Source: REEB95 sp035648735 (GTDB taxonomy: Bacteria > Pseudomonadota > Alphaproteobacteria > ATCC43930 > CGMCC-115725). From it: 49,943 bases of DNA. Location: contig DASRKX010000066.1 in NCBI GenBank assembly GCA_035648735.1, positions 1-49,943 of the forward strand, in the 5' to 3' direction. Below the pieces are notes generated by a model. It worked only from the letters and a program-made list of their open reading frames with translations, had not been told where the DNA came from and ran no database searches. A program made the translations under genes and the position numbers. Shown here one piece after another: positions 32,319 to 44,115 of this stretch (its first letter is position 1; every line of letters starts with the position of its first letter).

Positions 32319-33602
32319 TCACGTTTTTACCCCAGGCTTTTCTCCGGAATCCTCCGCTTTACCCACCGGCGGCCGGCGATCATCGATCACTTTCCCGTCA
32401 ATCGGCAGGCTTCCCGCCGCCACCAGCCGGACCGCGCCCTTGAGCCTCGTGACGGCGGCCAGCGTCGCCTCCGCCGCACGCGCCAGACCGGCATCGGCAT
32501 CCGCCGGCGCCTCAGCTTCGAGAATCAGCGCGTCGCTGGTGCCGTCGTTGGTGACGATCAATCGTCCGCGCGCCAGCGGCGGGTGCCGTTTCAGGATTTC
32601 CGCGATCTGCGCCGGATGGACAAACAGCCCCTTGACCTTGGTGGTCTGGTCGGCGCGGCCCAGCCAGCCGCGGATGCGCGCGTTGGTGCGGCCGCACGGG
32701 CTTTTCCCCGGCAGCAGGGCGGAGAGGTCGCCGGTGGCGAAGCGCAGCAGCGGATAAGTTTCGTCGAGCAACGTCACCGTCACCTCGCCGACCTCGCCGG
32801 GCGCGACCGGATCGCCGGTCCCGGGACGCAGCAGCTCGACGATGATCTGCTCGTCGAGGATCAGGCCTTCGCGCGCTGCGCTCTCGTAGGCGATCAGGCC
32901 CAGATCGGCGGTGACGTAGCATTGATAGGCGTCGATGCCGGATTCCCGCATCGTCTGCTGCAACGGCGGCGGGAACGCCTCGCCCGAGACCACGGCGCGC
33001 TTGAGCGACGAAATGTCCGCGCCGGTCTCGCGAGCCCGGTCGAGCAGGATCTTGAGGAAGGACGGCGTCCCGACATAGGCGGCGGGGGAGAGTTCGGTCA
33101 TGGCGCGCAGCTGCAATTCGGTCTGGCCGACGCCGCCCGGAAAGACCGAACAGCCGAGCGCCAGCGCCGCGCTTTCGAGCATCGCGCCGCCCGGGGTCAG
33201 GTGATAGGCGAAGCTGTTATGGACCAGGTCGCCACGGCGGAATCCCGCAGCGTGCAGCGCGCGCGCCAGCCGCCAGAAATCGGCCTTGCGCCCCTCGGGC
33301 TCGTAGATCGGTCCCGGCGACATGAACACGCGCGCGGCCGCGCCCGGCGGGATCGCCGCCAGGCCGCCGAAGGGCGGCGCCTTTTTCTGGAGGTCGATGA
33401 GATCGTTCTTGCGGGTCACCGGCAACGCGGCCAACGCCGCGCGGCTCGACACCGCCGCCGGATTCACGTCGGCCAGCACCCGCGCGTAATATGGCGCCTT
33501 GGCCTTGGCGTGGGCGATCTGCGCCGGCAGCGCCGCCAGCAGATCGCGCTCGCGCGAATCGGGGTTCCGTGTCTCCAGCGCGTCGAAAAAGGGAAGCGGC
33601 AC
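32319..33602 (-). CDS. PaaK-like phenylacetate-CoA ligase family enzyme
   Basis: A 427-residue adenylate-forming enzyme of the phenylacetate-CoA ligase group, which activates a carboxylic acid with ATP and CoA. Visible signs are the N-terminal helix with HAKAKAPYYARVL, the YVGTPSFLKILLDRA segment, SGEAFPPPL, the QCYVTADLG stretch in place of the usual adenine-binding motif, and the late RFATGDLSALLPG and GRADQTTKVKGLFVHPAQ, close to the family's TGD and GR(S/A)DD motifs. The P-loop-like Ser/Thr/Gly stretch is weak (FMSPGPIYEPEG), as in some PaaK relatives. It abuts livF with no gap and is the last gene of the operon, so its substrate is probably what the ABC transporter imports. Confidence 0.82.
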   Translation of the reverse strand: MPLPFFDALETRNPDSRERDLLAALPAQIAHAKAKAPYYARVLADVNPAAVSSRAALAALPVTRKNDLIDLQKKAPPFGGLAAIPPGAAARVFMSPGPIYEPEGRKADFWRLARALHAAGFRRGDLVHNSFAYHLTPGGAMLESAALALGCSVFPGGVGQTELQLRAMTELSPAAYVGTPSFLKILLDRARETGADISSLKRAVVSGEAFPPPLQQTMRESGIDAYQCYVTADLGLIAYESAAREGLILDEQIIVELLRPGTGDPVAPGEVGEVTVTLLDETYPLLRFATGDLSALLPGKSPCGRTNARIRGWLGRADQTTKVKGLFVHPAQIAEILKRHPPLARGRLIVTNDGTSDALILEAEAPADADAGLARAAEATLAAVTRLKGAVRLVAAGSLPIDGKVIDDRRPPVGKAEDSGEKPGVKT

Positions 33603-34415
33603 CTAGGCGAGCCAGCGCTTGCGCCGGCGGTAGTGCTTGACCTCGCGGTAGCTGCGCCGCCCGGTCGCGGACAATCCGAGATAGAATTCCTTCACATCCT
33701 CGTTGGCGCGCAGATTCGTCGCGGGGCCGTCCATGACGACGCGGCCATTTTCCAGCACATAGCCATAATCGGCGTAGTTGAGCGCGATATTGGTGTTCTG
33801 CTCGGCCAGGAGGAAGCTCACGCCGGCCTCGCCGTTGAGGCGCTTCACGATCTCGAAAATCTCCTCGACGATCTGCGGCGCCAATCCCATCGACGGCTCG
33901 TCGAGCAGGATCATCTTGGGATTGGCCATGAGCGCGCGGCCGAGCGCCGTCATCTGCTGCTCGCCGCCCGAGATGTAGCCGGCAAGGGCGCCGCGACGCT
34001 CCTTGATGCGCGGGAAGAAGCCGTAGACACGGCCGAGCGAATCCCTGATGCGGGCGCGGCCGTCGCGCCGGGTGAAGGCGCCGGTCAGCAGATTTTCCTC
34101 GACGGTGAGATGGCCGAAACAATGCCGGCCCTCCATCACCTGCACGACGCCGCGCTTCACCAGATCGTGCGGCGAAAGATTGTCGATGCGGCGGCCCGCA
34201 TAGGTGATCGCGCCCTTGGTGACCTCGCCGCGCTCGGCGCGCAGCAAATTTGAAATGGCCTTGAGGGTGGTGGTCTTGCCGGCGCCGTTGGCCCCGAGGA
34301 GGGCGACGATGCCCCCCTCGGGAACCTTCAGCGATACGCCCTTCAGCACCAGGATGACGCGGTTGTAGATGACCTCGATGTTGTTGACGTCGAGGAGATC
34401 CTTATCCGCCGCCAC
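33603..34415 (-). CDS. livF: Branched-chain amino acid-type ABC transporter ATPase, LivF
   Basis: A 270-residue ATPase of the HAAT family with Walker A LLGANGAGKTT, signature SGGEQQ, Walker B ILLDEPSMGL and the LivF-type AEQNTNIAL segment. I place the start at GTG 34415, 8 bases after GAGG and 20 bases past the stop of the binding-protein gene; no ATG fits. It has a short basic C-terminal extension (YREVKHYRRRKRW) beyond typical LivF. Confidence 0.9.
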   Translation of the reverse strand: MAADKDLLDVNNIEVIYNRVILVLKGVSLKVPEGGIVALLGANGAGKTTTLKAISNLLRAERGEVTKGAITYAGRRIDNLSPHDLVKRGVVQVMEGRHCFGHLTVEENLLTGAFTRRDGRARIRDSLGRVYGFFPRIKERRGALAGYISGGEQQMTALGRALMANPKMILLDEPSMGLAPQIVEEIFEIVKRLNGEAGVSFLLAEQNTNIALNYADYGYVLENGRVVMDGPATNLRANEDVKEFYLGLSATGRRSYREVKHYRRRKRWLA

Positions 34416-34435
34416 GAGCGCCTCGGGCTCAGGCT

Positions 34436-35776
34436 CTAGTTGTTCGACGCGGTGACCTTGGAGCAGTCCCGCGGCGTGATGCCCTTTTCCTTGGCGTAGG
34501 CGAGGGCCGAGTCCTGATACATCTTCCGGATCATATCGTGGTGCGGCTCGATCCAACCCGAAACGAAGTTCCAGTGCGTGCCGTCCCACTGGGTGACGCG
34601 GACATTGCCGCCGCCTTCGTGGTCGCTGCAACTGAGCCTGATCGGCTGGGCGAGACCCTCGGCGCCGAGCGCGGCGATGCGCTCGGTCGTCATGTTGAGG
34701 TGCTCGAAGCCCCACTGGATCTGCTCGCCCTTCAGGGGCTTGGCGCCGAACTTGCCCTGCGCGACGCGCAACGCCTCGGTATCGTACATCGCGTTGACGA
34801 CGCCGCGGTTGTAGAGCACCTCGCCGACCTTATCCTTCGTCGTGTGCCCTTTGCCTTGGCCGTAGACGTATTTGAGGATGTCCCGGATCACCGGGTAGTC
34901 GGCGCCCACGCCGGTGAATTGCGTGGCCTTGTAACCCTTGGCCCCGGCGCCCGCCGGCACCACGTCGGGCTCGGCGCCCGACCACCACACGCCGATGAAA
35001 TGGTCCATGGGATAGCCCACGGCGGCCGCTTCCTTGACGGCGGTCGAGTTCATCACGCCCCAACCCCACATCAGCACATAGTTGGGTTTCTGCTGGCGGA
35101 TCTGCAGCCAGGTCGCCTTCTGGTCGATGCCCGGGGGCGATACGGCGAATTTAAGGAAAGTGAAGCCGTCCTGCGCCGCCAGCGCTTCGAGCGTCGAGAT
35201 CGGCTCCTTGCCGTAGGCGCTGTCGTGATAGACGAGGGCGATCTTCTTGCCCTTGAGCTTGTCGATTCCGCCTTCTTGCTGCGCGATATAGGTGATCATC
35301 GCGTCGGCCGAATCCCAATACGTCGCGGGATAGGTGAAGACATAGGGGAACGCCGCGCCGTAGCTGGCGTCCGCGCGGCCATAGCCCATCGATACGACCG
35401 GGATATGGTCGGCGGTGGCGCGCTCGATCAGCGCGTAGGTGATGCCGGTCGACAGCGGATCGACCCAGCTCGCGCCGGTGGGCCCGTGATTCTTGAGGCG
35501 CTCATAGCACTCGACGCCCTTGTCGTTGTTATAGTTGGTCTCGCATTCTTCGTAGGTGATCTTGACGTGGCCGACGCCGCCGTCGCGCGCGTTGATCATG
35601 TCGAGGTAATCCGCGTAGCCGTCGGCAAAAGGAATGCCGTTCGGGGCGTAGGGGCCGGTGCGATAGACCAGGCGCGGAACGAATTGCTCGTTCTGCGCCA
35701 GCGCCTGTTCCGCCGCCAAGCCGAAACCGAAGGCGGCGACCGCCACGGCCGCAAGCCATAAACCTCTCATATGCAT
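34436..35776 (-). CDS. ABC transporter substrate-binding protein, LivJ/HAAT type
   Basis: A 446-residue periplasmic binding protein with a signal peptide (about 1-27, cut after ALA). The mature part begins near the TGPYAPNGIPFADGYADY stretch, typical of the binding-cleft start in this family. It is longer than amino-acid LivJ (about 370), in the range of binding proteins from aromatic-acid and other non-amino-acid Liv systems. GGGAGG lies 5 bases before the first ATG (35776); a second ATG follows two codons later. A 143-base gap separates it from livM, the largest in the operon, and may allow separate regulation. Confidence 0.87.
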   Translation of the reverse strand: MHMRGLWLAAVAVAAFGFGLAAEQALAQNEQFVPRLVYRTGPYAPNGIPFADGYADYLDMINARDGGVGHVKITYEECETNYNNDKGVECYERLKNHGPTGASWVDPLSTGITYALIERATADHIPVVSMGYGRADASYGAAFPYVFTYPATYWDSADAMITYIAQQEGGIDKLKGKKIALVYHDSAYGKEPISTLEALAAQDGFTFLKFAVSPPGIDQKATWLQIRQQKPNYVLMWGWGVMNSTAVKEAAAVGYPMDHFIGVWWSGAEPDVVPAGAGAKGYKATQFTGVGADYPVIRDILKYVYGQGKGHTTKDKVGEVLYNRGVVNAMYDTEALRVAQGKFGAKPLKGEQIQWGFEHLNMTTERIAALGAEGLAQPIRLSCSDHEGGGNVRVTQWDGTHWNFVSGWIEPHHDMIRKMYQDSALAYAKEKGITPRDCSKVTASNN

Positions 35777-35919
35777 TTGATCCTCCCAAGGTTATCCAAG
35801 GCGATCTTCGCTCGCGCCGCCCTTTCCGGGTAAGCTACTCCGGCGCATCGGGCCGTGCAAATCTCATGGAATGAGGCTCCCCGCAGCCCGATTTGAGGTG
35901 GCCGCGCGCGATAGCGTGC

Positions 35920-36999
35920 TTAGTACGGGAACGGCCACATCCGCAGCTTCTCCTTGCCGATCTGCCAGAGTCGCGCCAGCCCGCGCGGCTCGATGACGAG
36001 GAAGAAAATGATCAGCGCGCCGAAGATCATCGACTGCATGTTGCTGATGTAATTGACCGGAATGTCGAAGCCGAGCGAGACCGGCAGGTTCTCGAGCAGA
36101 ATCGGCAGCAGGATGATGAATCCGGCGCCGAGGAAAGATCCCAGGATGCTCCCCATGCCGCCGATGATGATCATGAACAGGATCTGGAACGAGCGGTCGA
36201 TGTCGAAGGCGAGCGCCTCGACGCCGCCGGTGTAGATGAAGGCCCACATGGCGCCCGCGATGCCGCAATAGAACGAGCTGACGGCGAAGGCCAGCAGCTT
36301 GGCGCGCAGCGGCCTGATGCCGATGATCTCGGCGGCGATGTCCATGTCGCGGATCGCCATCCATTCGCGCCCGATCCGGCCGCGCACCAGATTCTTGGCG
36401 GCGAGTGCCAGGATCGCCACCGCGGTCAGCACGAAGAGGTATTTGTTGATCGGGCTAGCCTCGGCGCCGGTGACGAAGAAATTGCCGAAGACCGCGCGCG
36501 GCGGTGCCGAGATCACGCCCGAGGACGTGTAATTGTTGAACCACGGGAATTTGTTGAACATCCAGATGAGGAAGAACTGCGAAGCGAGCGTCGCCACCGC
36601 CAGGTAGAAGCCTTTGATGCGCAGGCTGGGCCAGCCGAACAGCATGCCGACCGCGGCGGTGATGATTCCGGCGATGACGAAGATGACGACGATGTTGAGT
36701 CCCGGAAACGCCGTGGTGAGCTTGTAGGTCGCGAAGGCGCCCACCGCCATGAAGCCGCCGGTCCCGAGCGAGACCTGCCCGGCATAACCGGTCAGGATGT
36801 TGAGGCCGATTGCGGCAAGAGAGAATACGAGGAACGGGATCATGATCGTGAGCAGCCAGTATTCGCTGGCGAGCAGCGGTACCGCGACGAAGGCGAGGAC
36901 GAGCGCCAATGCCGCCATGATGCGGTCCTGGCGAATCGGGAAGATCGCCTGGTCCGCGCTGTAGCTCGTCTTGAATTGTCCGGATTCGCGATAGAGCAT
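35920..36999 (-). CDS. livM: Branched-chain amino acid-type ABC permease, LivM
   Basis: A 359-residue permease with about ten helices and the family motifs GLNILTGYAGQVSLG and REWMAIRDMDIAAEIIGI (the cytoplasmic coupling loop), then GMGSILGSFLGAGF. It pairs with LivH to form the channel. It starts 6 bases after the livH stop. Confidence 0.93.
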   Translation of the reverse strand: MLYRESGQFKTSYSADQAIFPIRQDRIMAALALVLAFVAVPLLASEYWLLTIMIPFLVFSLAAIGLNILTGYAGQVSLGTGGFMAVGAFATYKLTTAFPGLNIVVIFVIAGIITAAVGMLFGWPSLRIKGFYLAVATLASQFFLIWMFNKFPWFNNYTSSGVISAPPRAVFGNFFVTGAEASPINKYLFVLTAVAILALAAKNLVRGRIGREWMAIRDMDIAAEIIGIRPLRAKLLAFAVSSFYCGIAGAMWAFIYTGGVEALAFDIDRSFQILFMIIIGGMGSILGSFLGAGFIILLPILLENLPVSLGFDIPVNYISNMQSMIFGALIIFFLVIEPRGLARLWQIGKEKLRMWPFPY

Positions 37000-37005
37000 C
37001 GAGCG

Positions 37006-37941
37006 CTACACCCGCTCGATGATGCGCTCGCCGAACAGCCCCTGCGGACGGAACAGCAGGAAGATCAGCGCCAGCGCATAGGCGAACCAATCCTCGATGG
37101 CGCCGCCAGTGGCGGGCGCCCAGAACACTTCCGCGACCTTCTCGCCGGATCCGACGATCAAGCCGCCGACGATGGCGCCCGGCACCGAGGTCAGCCCGCC
37201 GAGGATCAGCACCGGTAGCGCCTTCAGCGCCACCAGCGAGATCGAGAACTGCACCCCGAGGTTGCTGCCCCACAGAATGCCGGCGACTAGCCCGACGATG
37301 CCGGCGACCGACCAGACGATGACCCAGATGGTCTTCAAGGGAATGCCGACCGACAGCGCCGCCTGGTGATCGTCGGCGACGGCGCGCAACGCGCGGCCGA
37401 TTGCGGTCTTCTGGAACAGCACCGCCAGCCCGGCGACCAGCACGCCGCAAACCAGCGCCGCGACCAGATCGAACTCGTTGACCAGGATGCCGCCGATCAT
37501 GAGCGGATCGTTCGGGATGCCGATGTCGAGCGGATGGACGTCGCCGCCCCAGACGATCTCGCCGAAGCCGTCGAGCAGATAGGTCAGGCCGATCGTCGCC
37601 ATGAACAGAATGATCGGCTCCTGGTTGACCAGCGGCCGCAGCATGAAACGCTCGATCAGGAAGGCGATGGCGATCATCGCCAGCGCCGCGACCAGGAACG
37701 ATGCCCAGATCGGTAGGCCGCGCTCCAGCAAGCCGACGAAGGTCAGCGCGGCGAAGAGCACCATGGTGCCCTGCGCAAAATTGAACACGCCCGACGCCTT
37801 GTAGATAAGCACGAATCCAAGCGCCACCAGCGAGTACATGACGCCGGTCAGCAGCCCGCCGATGATCACTTCGAGCAGGAATTCGGGATTTTCCCACATC
37901 GAGACGAAGGGCGTGACCAGGATCGCCTGGAGGAATTCCAT
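37006..37941 (-). CDS. livH: Branched-chain amino acid-type ABC permease, LivH
   Basis: A 311-residue permease with hallmarks GLLTGVMYSLVALGFVLIYKA near the N-terminus (from about 29), RALRAVADDHQAA (coupling loop) and GGLTSVPGAIVGGL. It has about eight hydrophobic helices. It lies 9 bases after livG. Confidence 0.93.
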   Translation of the reverse strand: MEFLQAILVTPFVSMWENPEFLLEVIIGGLLTGVMYSLVALGFVLIYKASGVFNFAQGTMVLFAALTFVGLLERGLPIWASFLVAALAMIAIAFLIERFMLRPLVNQEPIILFMATIGLTYLLDGFGEIVWGGDVHPLDIGIPNDPLMIGGILVNEFDLVAALVCGVLVAGLAVLFQKTAIGRALRAVADDHQAALSVGIPLKTIWVIVWSVAGIVGLVAGILWGSNLGVQFSISLVALKALPVLILGGLTSVPGAIVGGLIVGSGEKVAEVFWAPATGGAIEDWFAYALALIFLLFRPQGLFGERIIERV

Positions 37942-37950
37942 GTTCGACTC

Positions 37951-38748
37951 CTATGCCGCCTCGTGCGCGACGCCGAGATAGGCGTCGATCACGTCGCGAT
38001 TGGCGCGCACTTCGGCCGGCGCGCCGTCGGCGATCTTGCGGCCGTAATCGAGCACTACGACGCGGTCGCTGATGTCCATGACGACGCCCATGTCGTGCTC
38101 GATCAGCGCGATGGTGGTACCGAACTCGTCGTTGACGTCGAGGATGAAGCGCGACATATCCTCCTTCTCCTCGACATTCATGCCGGCCATCGGCTCGTCG
38201 AGGAGCAGAAGCTCCGGCTCCATCGCCAGCGCGCGACCGAGCTCGACGCGCTTCTGCAATCCATAGGGAAGCTGACCAACCGGCGTCTTGCGGATCGCCT
38301 CGATCTCGAGGAAATCAATGATGCGCTCGACGAAGGCGCGGTGCACGAGCTCCTCGGTCAGCGCCGGTCCCCAATGCAGCGTCTGCCAGAGAAAATTGCG
38401 CCGCATCTTCAGCAGCCGGCCGGTCATGATGTTGTCGAGCGTCGTCATGCCGCGGAACAGGGCGACATTCTGGAAGGTGCGGGCAATGCCCTGCGCCGCC
38501 GCTTCGTGGGGCCGCATGCGGCGCCGCTCGCGGCCCTTATAGGTGATGGTGCCGTGCTGCGGATGATAGAAGCCGTTGATGACGTTGAGCATGGAGGTCT
38601 TGCCGGCGCCGTTGGGGCCGATGATCGCCAGCACCTCATGCGCGCGAATCGACAGGCTGACGTCGAGGAGCGCCTTGACCCCGCCGAAGGACAGGCTGAT
38701 CGCGCGCGCCTCGAGGATCGTCTCGCCGATTATTTTTCCCCCGGTCAT
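37951..38748 (-). CDS. livG: Branched-chain amino acid-type ABC transporter ATPase, LivG
   Basis: A 265-residue ATPase with the N-terminal SFGGVKALLDVS strand, Walker A GPNGAGKTS (44-52), the GIARTFQNVALF segment, Walker B LLLLDEPMAGMN and the LivG-type LIEHDMGVVMDISDRVVVLD. The signature motif is degenerate here (LPYGLQKRVELGRAL), as in many LivG proteins of this clade. It follows the acyl-CoA synthetase by 5 bases. Confidence 0.93.
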   Translation of the reverse strand: MTGGKIIGETILEARAISLSFGGVKALLDVSLSIRAHEVLAIIGPNGAGKTSMLNVINGFYHPQHGTITYKGRERRRMRPHEAAAQGIARTFQNVALFRGMTTLDNIMTGRLLKMRRNFLWQTLHWGPALTEELVHRAFVERIIDFLEIEAIRKTPVGQLPYGLQKRVELGRALAMEPELLLLDEPMAGMNVEEKEDMSRFILDVNDEFGTTIALIEHDMGVVMDISDRVVVLDYGRKIADGAPAEVRANRDVIDAYLGVAHEAA

Positions 38749-38753
38749 GCCGT

Positions 38754-40742
38754 TCAGCCCGCCTGCCGCAACGGCGGGGCCGGTGCTACGTCGCGGATCC
38801 GGAGCGTGGCGCGCATCAGGCCCTTGCGACCGTCCTCGAAGGTGACTTCGCTCTCGATGCGGCCGCTATCGGCGCTGGAATAGAGCGCGTCGACCAGCGG
38901 CTTGAAACGCTCGCCGACCAGGCTGCGGCGCACCTTGCGCGTGCGGGTCAATTCGCCGTCGTCGGCGTCGAGCTCCTTGTGCAGGATGAGGAATCGGCGG
39001 ATTTGCGAACCGGTCAAATGCGGCTCGGCCGCGAGATCGCGGTTCACCTTGTCCACGCATTCGGCGATCAGGTCATAGACCGGTTCGAGCGAGGCAAGCT
39101 CCTGGTAACTCCCCGAAGCGATACCGCGCTTCTCGGCCCAGTTGCCGACCGCTTCGGGGTCGATGTTGATGATGGCGGCGACGTAATCGCGTCCGGCGCC
39201 GAACACCACCGCCTCCTTGATGGTCGAGAAGAATTTGAGCTTGTTCTCGAGAAACTTGGGCGCGAAGAGCGTGCCGTCCTTGAGCTTTCCCACGTCCTTG
39301 GCGCGGTCGATGATGCGAAGCTGCCCGTCGTCGCCGAGGAAGCCGGCGTCGCCCGAATGGGTCCAACCGTCCTTGCGCTTGGTCTCGGCCGTCGCCTCGG
39401 GGTTGCGGTAATAGCCCGCGAAGACGCCGGGGCTGCGATAGAGCACCTCGCCGCTATCGGCGATCAGCAGTTCGACGTCCTTGATCGGCATGCCGACCGT
39501 GTCCAGCTTTACCGCGCCGTCGGGCTGCATGCACAGGAACACCGCCGCCTCGGTCATGCCGTAGAGCTGCTTGACGTTGATGCCGAGCGAACGGAAAAAG
39601 TTGAAGATGTCGGGGCCGATCGCCTCGCCGGCGGTGTAGGCGACGCGGATGCGGCTCATGCCGAGCACGTTCTTCAGGGGCCCGTAGATGAGCCCGTCGC
39701 CGATGCGGTAGAGCAGCCGGTCCTTGAAGGAGACCGGCCTGCCGTCGAGGAGCGATCCGCCCGCGCGGCGCGCGACGCCCATGAAATAGTGAAACAGCCT
39801 GCGCTTCAGCCAGCCGGAATCCTCGATGCGGATCATCACCTGGGTCAGGATGCTTTCCCAGACGCGCGGCGGCGAGAAGAAATAGGTGGGCCCCAACTCC
39901 TTCAGATCGGTCATCACGGTGGCGCCCGATTCCGGGCAGGAGATGCAATAGCCCGCGACATAGGCCTGGCCGAATGAGAAGACATGATCGCCGACCCAGG
40001 CCATCGGCAGGTAGGACAGCACTTCCTCGTCGGCGCCGAGACGGTCGAATGCCACGGCGTTGGCCGCGGTCTTGCGCACGTTGTCGTAGGTCAGCATCAC
40101 CCCCTTGGGCGTGCCGGTGGTGCCCGAGGTGTAGAGGATGATGGCAAGATCGGCACCGTTGCCCTTGGCAACCTCGCGCTTGACGAAATCCGGGTCGGTG
40201 GCGAGCCTGGCGCGGCCATTTTCCTGCACTCTTTCGTAGGAGAGCAGGAATTCCTGGTTGTAGTGACGCATGCCGCGCGGCTGGTGGAAGACGATGGCGG
40301 CGAGCCCCGGCAATTCCGGCCGCACGGAGATCAGCTTGTCGACCTGCTCCTGGTTTTCGGCGATGGCGAAACGCGCTTCGGCGTGATCGAGGACGAACTT
40401 CATCTCGGCGGCGACCGAATCCTGATACACCGGCACCGGCACGCCGCCCAGGCATTGCGCGGCGCTGATCGCCCAATAGAGTCGCGGGCGATTGTCGCCG
40501 GCCACGGCGAGCTTGTCGCCGCGCTTGAAGCCTAAGGCCGCGAGGCCCGCGGCGAATTCCTCGATCTCGCGCGCCGCCTCGGCCCAGCTCCAACTTTGCC
40601 AGATGCCGTAATCCTTTTCGCGGAACGCCGGGCGCGCGCCGCGTTTCGCCGCGTGCTCGAACAACAGCTTGGGAAAGGTATCGAGCAGATCCGCGGCCGC
40701 GCGGACGGATGCGTTCCGCTCACGCGTCTCGGCCAGCGCCAT
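38754..40742 (-). CDS. Long-chain acyl-CoA synthetase family AMP-binding enzyme
   Basis: A 662-residue adenylate-forming enzyme of the FAA1/FadD15 type. The ATP-binding P-loop is YTSGTTGTPKG at 204-214, the adenine motif is YGMTEA and the hinge region carries SGDAGFLGDDGQLRIIDRAKD. It activates a fatty or aryl-aliphatic acid to its CoA ester on the cytoplasmic side. It is first in an operon with livGHM, a binding protein, livF and a PaaK-like ligase; this gene set is common in alphaproteobacteria and is thought to import and activate aromatic or related acids. The start is ATG 40742, preceded by GGGGAG; upstream in-frame codons overlap the divergent aconitase promoter region. Confidence 0.88.
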   Translation of the reverse strand: MALAETRERNASVRAAADLLDTFPKLLFEHAAKRGARPAFREKDYGIWQSWSWAEAAREIEEFAAGLAALGFKRGDKLAVAGDNRPRLYWAISAAQCLGGVPVPVYQDSVAAEMKFVLDHAEARFAIAENQEQVDKLISVRPELPGLAAIVFHQPRGMRHYNQEFLLSYERVQENGRARLATDPDFVKREVAKGNGADLAIILYTSGTTGTPKGVMLTYDNVRKTAANAVAFDRLGADEEVLSYLPMAWVGDHVFSFGQAYVAGYCISCPESGATVMTDLKELGPTYFFSPPRVWESILTQVMIRIEDSGWLKRRLFHYFMGVARRAGGSLLDGRPVSFKDRLLYRIGDGLIYGPLKNVLGMSRIRVAYTAGEAIGPDIFNFFRSLGINVKQLYGMTEAAVFLCMQPDGAVKLDTVGMPIKDVELLIADSGEVLYRSPGVFAGYYRNPEATAETKRKDGWTHSGDAGFLGDDGQLRIIDRAKDVGKLKDGTLFAPKFLENKLKFFSTIKEAVVFGAGRDYVAAIINIDPEAVGNWAEKRGIASGSYQELASLEPVYDLIAECVDKVNRDLAAEPHLTGSQIRRFLILHKELDADDGELTRTRKVRRSLVGERFKPLVDALYSSADSGRIESEVTFEDGRKGLMRATLRIRDVAPAPPLRQAG

Positions 40743-40932
40743 GCCCTTAATCTCCCCGATATCTTGCAGACCGCGGCAAAAATCGCGCTTGTTCGTTTCT
40801 TGCGCACTACTAAACCCATGCGCGCGGCGCGGGTCAAGCCGACCACGACGGCATGGCGCTCGGCGGCGCGCGGGTCCATATTCGGCGGCGCGAAACCCAA
40901 CAAACATCACGAAGAAACGGGAGATTTCCGCC

Positions 40933-43635
<2,703 letters not shown>

Positions 43636-43726
43636 GCAGTTGGCAGCGGCAGTTTCAATTGCTTCCAATTCATCGTTGCCCGCTATTTTTTGCTGGATAG
43701 TGGGTACCCAATAGAAATGTTTACTA

Positions 43727-43762
43727 TTGCCTTTATACGCCAATGGCGTATATTAGGCGTAT
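43727..43762 (+). promoter_or_regulatory. Toxin-antitoxin promoter with embedded operator
   Basis: TTGCCT (43727-43732) and TATATT (43749-43754) form a promoter with a 16-base spacer. Within it lies a perfect inverted repeat TATACGCC-AAT-GGCGTATA (43734-43752), and a third half-site GGCGTAT follows at 43756-43762, ending in the toxin start codon. Antitoxin binding would cover both the -10 and the start point (about 43761). This is the usual layout of autoregulated toxin-antitoxin operons. A TGGGTACCCA palindrome lies further upstream (43701-43710). Confidence 0.65.
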
Positions 43763-44114
43763 GCTCCGCCGCCTCCACTCGGTCGTTGAGACTCCGGAGT
43801 TTCTAAGGCGGGCACGGCGTCTTTTGACAGAGGACGAACGCGGCGCGCTTGTTGACTGGCTTGGGGGCAACCCGACAGCGGGCGAACTCATGCAAGGCAC
43901 CGGGGGCGCGCGCAAGCTGCGCTGGGGTGTCAAGGGTCGGGGGAAACGCGGCGGCATTCGTGTCATCACCTACTACGCCGGGCCGTCGCTGCCGGTTTTT
44001 GTGATGATGGCGTTCGGTAAGAGCGAGAAAACGAATCTGAGCGCCGCCGAACGAAACGAGTTACGGACGGTGTTAGCAGAGATCAGTCGCCAGTACGAAC
44101 ATGGAGCGAGCTAA
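43761..44114 (+). CDS. RelE/HigB-type toxin of a type II toxin-antitoxin pair
   Basis: A 117-residue predicted mRNA interferase. The start TPEFLRRARRLLTEDER and the core ARKLRWGVKGRGKRGGIRVI, VFVMMAFGKSEKTNLS match the RelE/HigB fold (positively charged strand region, then aliphatic strand and 'K.EK.NLS..E' helix). I choose ATG 43761 because an ATG at 43743 lies inside the operator and upstream of the predicted transcription start; no ribosome binding site precedes 43761, so translation would be leaderless. Toxin before antitoxin is the HigBA order. Base composition is lower in GC than neighbouring genes, a mild sign of transfer. Confidence 0.85.
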   Translation: MLRRLHSVVETPEFLRRARRLLTEDERGALVDWLGGNPTAGELMQGTGGARKLRWGVKGRGKRGGIRVITYYAGPSLPVFVMMAFGKSEKTNLSAAERNELRTVLAEISRQYEHGAS

Positions 44115-44115
44115 G

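Noticed and set aside
32298..34253. 651-codon frame opposite the PaaK-like ligase and LivF genes
   Set aside because: It runs across two well-supported genes and the gap between them; composition is shadow-like.
32319..38748. Calling the Liv operon a branched-chain amino-acid importer
   Set aside because: The two CoA ligases in the operon and the large binding protein point to a carboxylic acid; the Liv names mark family only.
43743..43760. Toxin start at ATG 43743
   Set aside because: This ATG lies in the operator spacer, upstream of the predicted -10 box and transcription start.
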